This document shows positions 17,437-26,155 of a stretch of 64,000 nt of DNA, piece after piece. The notes beneath the pieces were generated by a model that worked only from the letters and a program-made list of their open reading frames with translations, was not told the DNA's origin and did no database searches. Every line of letters begins with the position of its first letter. Within the stretch, counting starts at the first letter, position 1. Origin of the DNA: Streptomyces roseirectus (lineage in GTDB: Bacteria > Actinomycetota > Actinomycetes > Streptomycetales > Streptomycetaceae); NCBI RefSeq assembly GCF_014489635.1, contig NZ_CP060828.1:3076001-3140000 (forward strand), given 5' to 3'. The position numbers were made by a program, and so were the translations under genes.

Positions 17437-19121
17437 TCCGCCACCACGGTCCGATCAGCGGAATCGCGGCCCACGACGGGAGGTTCGTGGCGACCGCCGG
17501 CTACGACAACCAGCTCGTGCTGTGGGACGTCTCGACGCGCCGGGCGCTGGCCCGCGCCTTCCACGACCACCTCGCCAACCAGGTCGCGTTCAGCCCCGAC
17601 GGCCGGCACCTGGTGTCGTCGTCGAGCGACTACACGGCCCGCCTGTGGTCGGTTCCCGACCTGAAGCTCCTCGCGGTCCTCTCCGACCAGGAGGACGACG
17701 TCGAGATGTCGGCGTTCCACCCGGTCAAGCCGCTCATCGCGACGGCGTCGCGCGATCACCGGGTGCGCGTGTACGACTTCTCGGGCGCCCTGCTGCACAC
17801 CTTCACCGGGCACACCGCCGACGTCATCTCGGTCGAATGGGTCGCCGGGAGCGACGAGTTGGTGTCCTCCAGCGACGACGGGACGATCAAGCGCTGGTCG
17901 GCGGAGACCGGCGCGCTGGTGTCCGACACGGACCTCGGGGAGGTCGAGACGGACACGCTCGCGGTCACGCCCGGCGGCACGGTCTTCGCGGGCAACGACG
18001 AGGGCGAGATCGTCGTCCTCGGCGCGGACGGCACGGCCACGCACCACGCGCACGAGGCCGGTATCAAGCGGCTCGTCCTGGACGCCGCGCACGGCCGTAT
18101 GGTGAGCCTGAGTTACGACCGCACGATGCGCGTGTGGGACGTCACCGACGGGCTGCGGCCGGTCGCCGCCTCGACGTTCCCGGCGGACGTGTGGCCGCGA
18201 TCGTGCGCGTTCCTCGACGAAGACACCCTGGTCTTCGCGACGTTCGGGTCCTCGTACGCCATCCACCGCATCGGCAGCGGGAGTTGGGACCTCGACCACG
18301 TCGAGCCGACGCACGGCGTGAACGCGGTCGCCGTCCACGAGGGTCACCAACTGACCATAGGTGACGCGGGAATTCTGCGGACGGACGGGGTGGTGACGGC
18401 CGAGACCGGCAGCCTCTGCAACTTCCTCACGCCGGCCGGCGGGCGGGTGTTCAGCGGCGGCCAGATGGGGACCGTCTTCGACGCGCTGACCGGCGAGGTG
18501 CTGCACCAGCACCGCTCGCCGCTCAACTGCGGCGCGGCGTTCGAGCGGGACGGTGTGCCGCACGTCGTCCTCGGCGCCTACACCGGCGAGGGCCTGGTCT
18601 TCTCGGTGGCGGCCGACGGGGCCGTCAAGCACGAGGCGACGCTGCCGCTGCACACGGGCGCGGTGAAGGGGGTCGCGGTCTCCGGCGGGCGGATCTTCTC
18701 GGTGTGCGCCGACGCCGCCGCGTCCTGGTTCTCCGTCGACGACTTCACCGAGACCGGGCGAGCCGACGCGGCGCACGACCGGATCGCCAACGGGTGCGCG
18801 GGGTTGCCGGGCGGGCGGTTCGCGAGTGTCAGCCGGGATCTGAAACTCCGGCTGTGGGACGGGAGTTCGGCGGTCGCGCACGACACTCCGCACGATCACT
18901 CCATCAAGTGCGTGACGGCTTCGGAGGACGGGCGGTATGTCGCAACCGGGTCGTACAACGGGGTGGTCGCGGTGTTCGACGTGGTGGGCGGGGTGTGGTC
19001 GGCGGTCCGGCGGCCCACCACCTCGGGGATCTCGTCGCTGACGTTCGACGCCGGGCGGGATGTGTTCCTGGCGGGGGCGTACGACGGACGGGTGTACGAG
19101 GTGCCGGGGGCGGAGGCGTGA
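17433..19121 (+). CDS. WD40-repeat protein, ToxC-like
   Basis: A 562-residue propeller with clear WD blades: LVLWDV, ARLWSV, VRVYDF, IKRWSA, MRVWDV, LRLWDG, each preceded by His- or Asp-containing turns such as TGHTADVISVEW. No signal or membrane segment. The GTG at 17433 overlaps the cyclohydrolase stop (GTGA) and has CTGGAGG upstream, so the two are translationally coupled. Two different propeller proteins in one operon is unusual; known toxoflavin clusters as I remember them have one. It may act as a scaffold or supply an unrecognised active site. Confidence 0.85.
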   Translation: MIRHHGPISGIAAHDGRFVATAGYDNQLVLWDVSTRRALARAFHDHLANQVAFSPDGRHLVSSSSDYTARLWSVPDLKLLAVLSDQEDDVEMSAFHPVKPLIATASRDHRVRVYDFSGALLHTFTGHTADVISVEWVAGSDELVSSSDDGTIKRWSAETGALVSDTDLGEVETDTLAVTPGGTVFAGNDEGEIVVLGADGTATHHAHEAGIKRLVLDAAHGRMVSLSYDRTMRVWDVTDGLRPVAASTFPADVWPRSCAFLDEDTLVFATFGSSYAIHRIGSGSWDLDHVEPTHGVNAVAVHEGHQLTIGDAGILRTDGVVTAETGSLCNFLTPAGGRVFSGGQMGTVFDALTGEVLHQHRSPLNCGAAFERDGVPHVVLGAYTGEGLVFSVAADGAVKHEATLPLHTGAVKGVAVSGGRIFSVCADAAASWFSVDDFTETGRADAAHDRIANGCAGLPGGRFASVSRDLKLRLWDGSSAVAHDTPHDHSIKCVTASEDGRYVATGSYNGVVAVFDVVGGVWSAVRRPTTSGISSLTFDAGRDVFLAGAYDGRVYEVPGAEA

Positions 19122-19149
19122 ACTCCCTTTGTGGAGCGGGGAGTTCGCC

Positions 19150-20121
19150 GTGAGCGCGGTCGTGGTGAATCCGAACGAGGTCGGGGACCGGGCGGCGATG
19201 GGGCTTCCGGAGTCCTTCGTGCGGCGCGGTCCCGAGCCGGAGTTCGACGCGGAGTTGCTGGGGGCGTCGCCGCAGGTGCTGGCCTCGGTGGCGTCGTCCG
19301 CGCACGAGCCGTTCGGGCGCAGGCTCGCCGCCGGGACCCTGCTCGCGCTCCTCGGTGACCCCCGGATCCGGGTGTTCGAACCGGAGTTGGTGGCGGTGCC
19401 GGCGGCGAAGGTGACCATCGGGATCCCGTCGGAGCGGGTCGCCGAGGTGGCCCGGCGGTGGTCGCACGTCGGCGTGCTGGAGGAGTGGATCGCGAAGGAG
19501 GCTCCCCAACACGACGTCGACATCGCGGAGTTCAGGATCGGCCGGTACCCGGTGACCAACGCCGAGTACCGGGTGTTCCTGGAGGAGACGCGGGCGACCT
19601 GGCTGCCCACCTCGTGGCGATTCGGCGTGTTTCCACGGGAGTTGGCCAACCATCCCGTGTGGGGTGTGCCGGCCGAGGCCGGGGACGCGTACGCCGCCTG
19701 GCTGGCGCGGCGCACCGGGCGGCTGTTCCGGCTGCCGACGGAGGCCGAGTGGGAGTACGCGGCGTCCGGCGGGGACGGGCGGGAGTATCCGTGGGGCGAG
19801 GGGTTCCGGGCGGAGTGCGCCAACACCGTCGAGGCGGGGCCGCTGACGACCACGCCGGTCGGGATCCACCCGGCGGGGCGCAGTCCGTTCGGGCTGGACG
19901 ATGTCGCCGGGAACGTCGAGGAGTTCGTCGCGGACGACTACCGGGCGTATCCGGGGGGTGCTCCGGAGCCGGACGACCTGCTGCTGACGCGGGGGTCGTA
20001 CCGGGTCGCGCGGGGCGGGAGCTTCACGCGGTACGGGGATCTCACGCGGTGTGCGCGGCGGCACGGGTGGTACGACAAGGCCATCTACGCGATCGGGTTC
20101 CGGCTGGCGGAGACGCCGTGA
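19150..20121 (+). CDS. Formylglycine-generating-enzyme-like (SUMF1/FGE) protein, ToxD-like
   Basis: A 323-residue protein whose second half carries the FGE-sulfatase signature: GRYPVTNAEYRVFLE, LPTEAEWEYAASGG, EYPWGEGF, GLDDVAGNVEEFVADDY, ARGGSF and a final GFRLAE. True formylglycine-generating oxidases need two cysteines shortly after GGSW/GGSF; here the text is GGSFTRYGDLTRCARR, so the first cysteine is missing and the pair is not conserved. It is therefore probably not an aerobic sulfatase activator. The first 130 residues are a separate helical region. ToxD of toxoflavin clusters belongs to this family. The GTG at 19150 has GGGGAG upstream. It lies 28 bp after the WD40 gene. Confidence 0.85.
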   Translation: MSAVVVNPNEVGDRAAMGLPESFVRRGPEPEFDAELLGASPQVLASVASSAHEPFGRRLAAGTLLALLGDPRIRVFEPELVAVPAAKVTIGIPSERVAEVARRWSHVGVLEEWIAKEAPQHDVDIAEFRIGRYPVTNAEYRVFLEETRATWLPTSWRFGVFPRELANHPVWGVPAEAGDAYAAWLARRTGRLFRLPTEAEWEYAASGGDGREYPWGEGFRAECANTVEAGPLTTTPVGIHPAGRSPFGLDDVAGNVEEFVADDYRAYPGGAPEPDDLLLTRGSYRVARGGSFTRYGDLTRCARRHGWYDKAIYAIGFRLAETP

Positions 20122-20123
20122 GG

Positions 20124-20170
20124 CCGGGTCACCGAATCTGATTCGGTCCGCATTTGATTCGGTGACCCGG
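20124..20170. promoter_or_regulatory. 15-bp perfect inverted repeat after the FGE-like gene
   Basis: CCGGGTCACCGAATC at 20124-20138 and its exact complement at 20156-20170 enclose a 17-base loop that itself contains TGATTCGGT. It starts three bases after the FGE-like stop. It can work as a terminator stem for the operon, as a dimeric operator, or both; there is no T-run. Confidence 0.6.
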
Positions 20171-20280
20171 GAAAATGTTTCGGGTCCGAACCTCGCAAAG
20201 TATTCGCCTCGTTGAACGCACCAGCCCCGCCCTGCCCCACAATCGCTCGAAACAGCGGTGCGGAACCACGCTGATTCGGT
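20139..20280 (+). promoter_or_regulatory. TGATTCGGT repeats upstream of the SARP gene
   Basis: TGATTCGGT occurs in direct orientation at 20139-20147, 20155-20163 (16 bp apart) and 20272-20280, with an inverted copy (ACCGAATC) at 20131-20138. The third copy lies 49 bp before the SARP start. Repeated short sites in a regulator's own upstream region suggest autoregulation by the SARP or control by another factor. Confidence 0.5.
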
Positions 20281-20328
20281 CATCCCCGCTCGCACTCGGA
20301 GCGGGGCACGGGGGCTGGGAGAGGGTAC

Positions 20329-23300
20329 GTGGCGTATGGGAAACCAGCAGACGTCCGCTTCAACATCCTTGGTTCGCTCGAAGGCTGGCACGGTGACCGG
20401 CGGCTGAAACTCGGCAGTCCCACCCAGGAGCGGGTGCTCGTCACCCTGCTCCTGGAACCCGGCCGGATGATCCCGGTCTCCCGGCTGGTGGCCGCCGCCT
20501 GGGACGACGAGCCACCGCAGACGGCGGCTCACCAGGTCCGCAAGGCGGTCGCGGCCCTGCGCACCCGGATCCCGGGCGGCGCGGGCCTGATCGCCACCGA
20601 CGGCACCGGCTACCGTGCCGTCCTCGCCGACGACCAGCTCGACCTGCACGAGTTCAACCGGCACACCCGGCTGGCCCGCGAGGCGTCGGCGGCCGGGCAA
20701 CTCCAGGTGGCCGTCGAGGAGTTGCGGGCTGCCGTCGGACTGTGGCGGGGCCCGGTCCTCGCGGGCGCGGGCGGGCCGGTGCTCGCCGCCGCGTCCGCCG
20801 CCCTGGAGGAGCGGCACATGGCCGCCGCCGAGCAGTACCACGGGCTGCGCCTCGAACTCGGCGAGGCCGCCGAACTCGTCGGCCCGCTCCGCGAGTTGAT
20901 CGCCTCGCATCCGCTACGGGAGGCGCTGCGCGGCCAGTTGATGCTGGCCCTGTACCGGTCGGGGCGCCAGGCCGAGGCGTTGGAGGAGTTCACCCGGGTC
21001 CGTGAACTGCTCGTCGAGGAGCTGGGGATCGACCCGGGCACCGAACTGACCCGCCTGTACGAGGCGATCCTGCGCGACGGCCCCGAGGTCGCCCCGCGTC
21101 CGGCGGCCGTCCACCCGGCGCCGGAGCCCAAACCGGCCGAGCCGCCCCGGACGTTGCCCTATGACCTGCCCGACTTCACCGGCAGGCAGGGCGAGTTGGC
21201 GCGGATCGTCGCCGCCGGACGGACGCCGGGCCGGGGAGCGGCGCGGATCGTCGGGGTGGACGGCATGGGCGGCAGCGGCAAGACCGCGCTCGCCGTGCAC
21301 ACCGCGCACCGGCTCGCCGAGGAGTATCCGGACGGCCAACTCTTCGTGGACCTTCGGGGGTTCAGCCCCGGCGAGAAGCCGCAGGAGGCGGGCCCTGTCG
21401 TCGACTCGCTGCTGCGCAGCCTGGGTGTGACGGACGACCGGATGCCCGAGGGGCCGGAGCGCAGGCTCGCCCTCTGGCAGCGGCTGTGCGCCGGGCGGCG
21501 GCTGCTGCTGGTCCTGGACAACGCCGTGGACGCCGCGCAGATACGGCCGTTGCTGCCGGCGGCGGACTCGTCGGGCGGCTGCCTGGTGCTGCTCACGAGC
21601 CGGATCCGGATGCTCGACCTCGACGGCGCGGAGTGGCTGTCCCTCGAACTCCTCTCCCCCGCCGACAGTTTCGCCCTCCTGGAACGCACGCTGGGCGCCG
21701 AGCGGGTGGCCGCCGAGCCTCAAGCGGCCCAGCGGCTCGTCCAGTTGTGCGGGGGGCTCCCGCTGGCACTGCGGATCACCGCCGCGCGGCTGCGCAACCG
21801 GCCCCGCTGGACCCTCCAGTACCTCGTCGACCGGCTCGCGGACGAGACGCGCCGGCTGTCCGAACTCAGCGCCGGGCAGCGGAGTGTGGAGGCGACGCTG
21901 CGGCTGTCGTACCAGGCGATGGAGGAGCCCCGGCGGGCCGCGTTCCGGCTGCTCGCCGAGCATCCCGGGTCCACGCTCGACGTGTACTCCGTCGCCGCGC
22001 TGCTCGGCGGCGACGTCCGCACGGCCGAGGACACGCTGGAACACCTCCTCGACAGCCACCTCCTGGACCAGCCGGAGATGGGGCTCTACAGCTTCCACGA
22101 CCTCGTGCGCACCTACGCGTTGGGGCTGCGCGGCGCCGAGGACGATCCGCTCGGCGCGATGCGCCGGCTCGTGTCGTACTACGTGCGCGCGACGGAGGCG
22201 GCCTGCGACGCGCTGTTCCCCGGGCGGACGCGGTATGCGGCCGACTCGGGTCAACAGGCTTGGCCGGTACCGGAGTTCGCGTGTGGGGAGCGGGCGTTGG
22301 AGTGGCTGCGGCGGGAGCACGACGCGTTGCGGGCGGTCACCGAGCGGGCGGCCGCGGCGGGGTTGCACCGTGACACCGTCGTCCTCGCCCGGAATCTCAT
22401 GTTCTACCTCAACCTCCTTGGCCGGCATGAGGAGTTCGGGGCGGGGGCGCGGCTCGCGGTGGCGTCGGCGCGGGCGCTCGGGGATCCGCTGCTGCTGCGG
22501 GTCAGCCTCGGGAACCTGGGGATCGCGCACTGGTGGCTCGGGGCGTTCCAGGAGGGGATCGACGCCGCCGAGGAAGCGCTCGCGGTGGACGCCGGGGACC
22601 CGTCGACCGAGGCGTTCTGTCTCGACGTCCTCGGGCTGCTGCACGGCGCGTTCGGGAACTTCGAGCGGGCGCGGGCCCATCTGGAGCAGGGGATCGCGCT
22701 GCACCGCTCGCTCGGGGCGGCGCGGATGGAGGCGGAGGCGCTGGCCAACCTCAGCTCCGTGCTGACCTGGAGCGGGCGGCACGCGCAGGCCGCCGGGCAC
22801 GCCGCGCGGGCCGTCGAACTGAACCGGCGGCTCGGGGAGCGGGGCAACGAGATCACCTCGCTGACCTGGCTGGCACTCGCCCATCTCGGGCTCGGTGAGG
22901 ACGAGCGGGCGCGGGTGTGTCTCGCGCAGGCGCTCGAACTGTGCGACGAGGGGCTGCGGCCGGGGAACGTGGCGCTGGTGCACGCGTACTGGGCGTTGCT
23001 GTGCCAGCGGCGGGGACGGGAGCGGGAGGCCGCCGAATTCGCCGAGCAGGCGCTGGAGTTGGTGTCATCGCGGGGAACGTCCGTGCGGCAGGCCGCCGTT
23101 GGGAACGTGGTGGGGGTGGTGCGGCGGCTCCAGGGTGATGCTTCGGGGGCGTTGGAGCTGCATCGGCGGGCGCATCAGCTGGCCTCGACGGTGGGGTATC
23201 AGATCGAGGCGGCGCGGGCGTTGTGGGGGATGGGGGAGGCGGTGGGGGTGTTGGGGGACGCGGAGGCTGCCGCGGGGTATCGGGGGGCGGCTGAGGTGTT

Positions 23301-23355
23301 GTTCGAGGGGATGGGGGTGGGGAGTTCGGGGCGGGGGCGTTTGGGGGTGTGGTGA
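20329..23355 (+). CDS. SARP-family regulator with NB-ARC and TPR domains (AfsR-like)
   Basis: A 1008-residue regulator. Residues 10-95 form an OmpR-type winged helix (LGSLEGWHGDRRLKLGSPTQ). Residues 100-245 are the bacterial transcriptional activation domain, with the typical LGIDPGTELTRLYEAIL end. From about 285 an NB-ARC ATPase follows, with Walker A GMGGSGKTAL and Walker B LLLVLDN. The last 350 residues are tetratricopeptide repeats rich in paired Ala/Leu helices. AfsR-type proteins bind direct repeats and recruit RNA polymerase to antibiotic genes; nucleotide and TPR parts modulate this. The GTG start has GGGAGAGGG upstream. Its position at the end of the operon marks it as the likely pathway-specific activator. 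Confidence 0.92.
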   Translation: MAYGKPADVRFNILGSLEGWHGDRRLKLGSPTQERVLVTLLLEPGRMIPVSRLVAAAWDDEPPQTAAHQVRKAVAALRTRIPGGAGLIATDGTGYRAVLADDQLDLHEFNRHTRLAREASAAGQLQVAVEELRAAVGLWRGPVLAGAGGPVLAAASAALEERHMAAAEQYHGLRLELGEAAELVGPLRELIASHPLREALRGQLMLALYRSGRQAEALEEFTRVRELLVEELGIDPGTELTRLYEAILRDGPEVAPRPAAVHPAPEPKPAEPPRTLPYDLPDFTGRQGELARIVAAGRTPGRGAARIVGVDGMGGSGKTALAVHTAHRLAEEYPDGQLFVDLRGFSPGEKPQEAGPVVDSLLRSLGVTDDRMPEGPERRLALWQRLCAGRRLLLVLDNAVDAAQIRPLLPAADSSGGCLVLLTSRIRMLDLDGAEWLSLELLSPADSFALLERTLGAERVAAEPQAAQRLVQLCGGLPLALRITAARLRNRPRWTLQYLVDRLADETRRLSELSAGQRSVEATLRLSYQAMEEPRRAAFRLLAEHPGSTLDVYSVAALLGGDVRTAEDTLEHLLDSHLLDQPEMGLYSFHDLVRTYALGLRGAEDDPLGAMRRLVSYYVRATEAACDALFPGRTRYAADSGQQAWPVPEFACGERALEWLRREHDALRAVTERAAAAGLHRDTVVLARNLMFYLNLLGRHEEFGAGARLAVASARALGDPLLLRVSLGNLGIAHWWLGAFQEGIDAAEEALAVDAGDPSTEAFCLDVLGLLHGAFGNFERARAHLEQGIALHRSLGAARMEAEALANLSSVLTWSGRHAQAAGHAARAVELNRRLGERGNEITSLTWLALAHLGLGEDERARVCLAQALELCDEGLRPGNVALVHAYWALLCQRRGREREAAEFAEQALELVSSRGTSVRQAAVGNVVGVVRRLQGDASGALELHRRAHQLASTVGYQIEAARALWGMGEAVGVLGDAEAAAGYRGAAEVLFEGMGVGSSGRGRLGVW

Positions 23356-23386
23356 ACGCCGGGGCGGTGAGGGGGCGTTCGTGGTG

Positions 23387-23419
23387 AAGGCGGGCCGCCT
23401 TGGTGAGGGGGCCCGCCTT
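23387..23419 (+). terminator. Terminator after the SARP gene
   Basis: AAGGCGGGCC at 23387-23396 pairs with GGCCCGCCTT at 23410-23419, ending in CGTTTCC. It lies 32 bp after the SARP stop and closes the plus-strand cluster. Confidence 0.7.
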
Positions 23420-23624
23420 CGTTTCCGTCCGTGTGGGCGTTCAGGACTCCACGTTGCCGGGGCCCCGGTCGTCCGTGTGGGTCGGCTTGGTGCGCTGCGT
23501 GGTCGTCCGCATCGGGGTCCCCCTGTGTCGCGATGTCGCTGTGTCGCCGTGTTCCTGTGTCACCGATGGTCGGGGGCGGCGTTCCCCGTCGCTTCCCGGG
23601 TCGTTCCCGTTGTGGCGGGGGCGG

Positions 23625-24116
23625 TCAGAGGGCCGTCCAGGTGAACGCCACCGAGTCGCCCGCGTTCAGCTTGAACTGGCAGCCGCCCACGGGGGTTTGG
23701 ACGCCGTTGACCGAGATGCTCCAGTAGGCGGTGGTGCTCGCGGGGACGCCCTTGACGGACTCCACGAGGTAGTCGTCGAACGACGGGTACCAAGTGCCGT
23801 CCCAGGTGAAGCCGTTGAGCTTCGCGGCGTCGTCCAGGGCGGCCGTGGGGGTGGGGACGGGCGAGGGGTTGGCGCCGGCGTTCGTGCCGTCGCAGGTGTG
23901 GGTGCCGCCGGTCGCGGGGGTGACGTCGTGACCCTTCGTCTTCACCTTGCCCTTGAACAGGGTGCCGTCCGGGCCCCGCACGGTCAGCTTGACCTTGACC
24001 GGGGCGTTGGTGTCCGTCCGGGCGGCCGACGGCCACTCCGTGTTGGCCTGGGCTGTCACCGGGGCGGCGAAGAGGGCGAGGGTGAGGACGGTCGTGGTGA
24101 TCGCGGTGCGGCGCAT
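23625..24116 (-). CDS. Secreted DUF4430-type protein
   Basis: A 163-residue exported protein. The ATG at 24116 gives MRRTAITTTVLTLALFAAP and an Ala-x-Ala-like site, a clear signal peptide; an upstream start would lengthen it without reason. The C-terminal half (YWSISVNGVQTPVGGCQFKLNAGDSVAFTW) matches the DUF4430/transcobalamin-like beta-sandwich, which binds small ligands or acts as a cell-surface module. A conserved Cys pair (HTC and GGC) may form a disulphide. It stands alone between converging and diverging neighbours; function unknown. Confidence 0.82.
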   Translation of the reverse strand: MRRTAITTTVLTLALFAAPVTAQANTEWPSAARTDTNAPVKVKLTVRGPDGTLFKGKVKTKGHDVTPATGGTHTCDGTNAGANPSPVPTPTAALDDAAKLNGFTWDGTWYPSFDDYLVESVKGVPASTTAYWSISVNGVQTPVGGCQFKLNAGDSVAFTWTAL

Positions 24117-24182
24117 CTGCGGTGCCTTCCTGTACGGAACTCGGATCAACGGCCGTAAGGAGTCTACGGGTTGATGGGGGGC

Positions 24183-25022
24183 CTACCGTTTCTGGGAGGC
24201 GAGTATCAGCTCGGCCGCGCGTGCCTTGAGCGCGGCGTCCGCCTTGGTCGCGTCACCGGCGTCGAAGGGCGGCTGGGGGTCGTACTCGATGCCCAACTGG
24301 ATGGCGCGCGCGGTGTGTTCGTCGGTGAGGCGGGCGGCGAGGTACAGGGCCATGTCGATGCCGGCCGAGACGCCGGCGGCGGTGATGATGCGGCCCGACT
24401 CGACGTACCGCCGGGGCAGGTACGTGACGTCGTAGTGCGTCTCCAGGTACTCCGCCGCCGACCAGTGCGTCGTCGCCTCACGGCCGTCGAGGATGCCCGT
24501 CGCCGCGAGGATGACGCTGCCGGTGCAGACGGATGTCGTCCAGCGGGTGCGGCGGTGGATCGCGCGGATCCAGTTCTGGAGGGCGGGGTCGGTCATCGCG
24601 CCGATCGTGCCGCGTTCGTCTCCGCCGGGGATCAGGAGGACGTCGAGGTGGTCGACCTCGGTGAACGCGCGGTCCGCGAGGACGGTGGTGGCGAGGGTGT
24701 CCGTGCTGATGGGGCGGCGGCGGTCGGCGATCATCGTGACCTCGGCGCCGGGGAGGCGGGACAGGACCTCGGTGGGGCCGGTGGGGTCGAGGAGGCTGAA
24801 GCCGTCGTAGAGGTAGACGCCGATGCGGAGGGTGGGGGTGGCGCGGGTGGTAGAGGTGGTGGGGGTCGTACGGGTATGAGGGGTTGTACGGGTACTAGGG
24901 GTTGCCTGGGCTCGGCCGACGGTGGTGGCGGTGAGGGCTGCGGCGGCGGTCGCGCCGAAGAGGGTGCGGCGGGCGAAGGTGCTCTGGGCGGGGTGCGCGT
25001 TCGTGGCGTGATCGTTTGTCAT
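24183..25022 (-). CDS. Exported DJ-1/PfpI-family protein
   Basis: A 279-residue protein with a DJ-1/PfpI (type-1 glutamine amidotransferase-like) domain from about residue 65. It has VYLYDGFSLLD at the start and the nucleophile-elbow segment SVCTGSVILAATGILDGREATTHW. The N-terminus holds FARRTLFGATAAAAL, a twin-arginine-like signal, followed by a Thr-rich low-complexity linker encoded by short repeats. It probably acts outside the membrane. The family includes isonitrile hydratases and chaperone-like enzymes; substrate unknown. The start overlaps the stop of the AraC-type gene (ATGA), so the two are coupled. Confidence 0.85.
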   Translation of the reverse strand: MTNDHATNAHPAQSTFARRTLFGATAAAALTATTVGRAQATPSTRTTPHTRTTPTTSTTRATPTLRIGVYLYDGFSLLDPTGPTEVLSRLPGAEVTMIADRRRPISTDTLATTVLADRAFTEVDHLDVLLIPGGDERGTIGAMTDPALQNWIRAIHRRTRWTTSVCTGSVILAATGILDGREATTHWSAAEYLETHYDVTYLPRRYVESGRIITAAGVSAGIDMALYLAARLTDEHTARAIQLGIEYDPQPPFDAGDATKADAALKARAAELILASQKR

Positions 25023-26026
25023 GGGGCCGGAGTCTGGCGTGGTGGGGCCGGGAGCGGGGCCGGCATGTCCGGGATCCTGCGAAGGGTGTCCCCCGTGACC
25101 CCGTAGTGGTCGAGGAACGCCTGCCTCAGGGTCTCCGGCGTGCGGAATCCGCAGCGCAGGGCGATCGCCGCGAGCGGGAGGGAGCTGGTGCGGGCGAGGT
25201 GCGCGGCGGCCTCGGCGCGGGCCCGGCGGACCGCTCGCGCGGGGGTCGTGCCGAGGTGCGCGGCGAACAGGCGGGTGAGGTGGCGGGTGCTGACGCCGGC
25301 TCGGGCCGCGAGGGCGGGCGGGGTGAGGTCGTCCGCGAGGTGCGCGTTGATGTGGGCGGCGAGGTCGCGCACGAGGCGGTCCTCCGGGGGCGGGGCCGCC
25401 AGGAACGTCGATATCTGCGCCTGGTCCGCCGGGCGGTGCAGGTGGGTGACCAGTTCGCGGGCGACCTGGCGGGCGAGGGTGGGGCCGTGGTCGTCCTCGA
25501 TGAGGGAGAGGGTCAGGTCGAGCGCGCTGGTGACGCCGGCCGAGGTGTAGACGTCGCCGTCGCGGATGTAGAGCGGGCGGGCGTCCACGGCGACCTCCGG
25601 GTGTCTGCGGGCCAGCCGCTCGCCCCACGCCCAGTGGGTCGTCGCCCGTCTGCCGTCCAGGAGGCCCGCCGCCGCGAGGACGTAGGCGCCGGTGCAGACC
25701 GAGGCGAGGCGGCGGGTGTGCGGGGCGAGCCTGCGTAACTGGGCGAGGAGACGGTCGTCCGCCGCCGCTTCCTCGCAGCCCGCGCCCCCTACGACCATCA
25801 GGGTGTCCACGGGGCCGGTGACCGTCGTCAGGTTGTGCGCGGCGGTGAGGAGGATGCCGGCGGAGGTGCGGGTCACGGGTGGGCCGGTGGTGGCGAGTTC
25901 GATCGTGTACGGGGGTTCGGCGCCGAAGCGGTTGGCCAGGTCGAGGGCGCCGCTGGGGCAGGCGATGTCGAGGATCTGGGCGTCGTCGTAGGCGATGAGG
26001 AGGACTCGGCGGGGGGTTGGGGGCAT
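25019..26026 (-). CDS. GlxA-family AraC-type transcriptional regulator
   Basis: A 335-residue regulator. Residues 1-190 are a DJ-1/PfpI-like sensor domain (VLLIAYDDAQILDIACPSG, SVCTGAYVLAAAGLLDGRRATTHW). Residues 225-320 are an AraC double helix-turn-helix (ARAGVSTRHLTRLFAAHLGTTPARAVRRAR, then IALRCGFRTPETLRQAFLDHYGV). It is co-translated with the exported DJ-1 protein, which shares the same sensor fold, suggesting a common ligand. It probably regulates its own operon. Confidence 0.9.
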   Translation of the reverse strand: MPPTPRRVLLIAYDDAQILDIACPSGALDLANRFGAEPPYTIELATTGPPVTRTSAGILLTAAHNLTTVTGPVDTLMVVGGAGCEEAAADDRLLAQLRRLAPHTRRLASVCTGAYVLAAAGLLDGRRATTHWAWGERLARRHPEVAVDARPLYIRDGDVYTSAGVTSALDLTLSLIEDDHGPTLARQVARELVTHLHRPADQAQISTFLAAPPPEDRLVRDLAAHINAHLADDLTPPALAARAGVSTRHLTRLFAAHLGTTPARAVRRARAEAAAHLARTSSLPLAAIALRCGFRTPETLRQAFLDHYGVTGDTLRRIPDMPAPLPAPPRQTPAP

Positions 26027-26089
26027 GGGGGTGGGGTCCTGGGTGGGTGGGGTGAGAGGGGTGGGAACGCTGGGTGGGAGGGCGGGGGT

Positions 26090-26150
26090 ATTACGGGGTG
26101 TACGGGGTGGTGGGCCGTAGCTCTGGAGTACTACGGGGTGTACGGGTGCC
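26090..26150. repeat. Two copies of the TACTACGGGGTGTACGGG repeat downstream of lacI-type gene
   Basis: Two copies (around 26090 and 26131) of the same element that forms the 40-bp array at 27.4-27.7 kb. A 28-base stretch including GTAGCTCTGGAGTACTACGG is identical to part of that array (27490-27522). The lacI-type gene is thus flanked on both sides by the same repeat. Confidence 0.7.
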
Positions 26151-26155
26151 CCGGC

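Noticed and set aside
19150..20121. True sulfatase-activating formylglycine-generating enzyme
   Set aside because: The two copper-site cysteines after GGSF are missing and no sulfatase gene is nearby.
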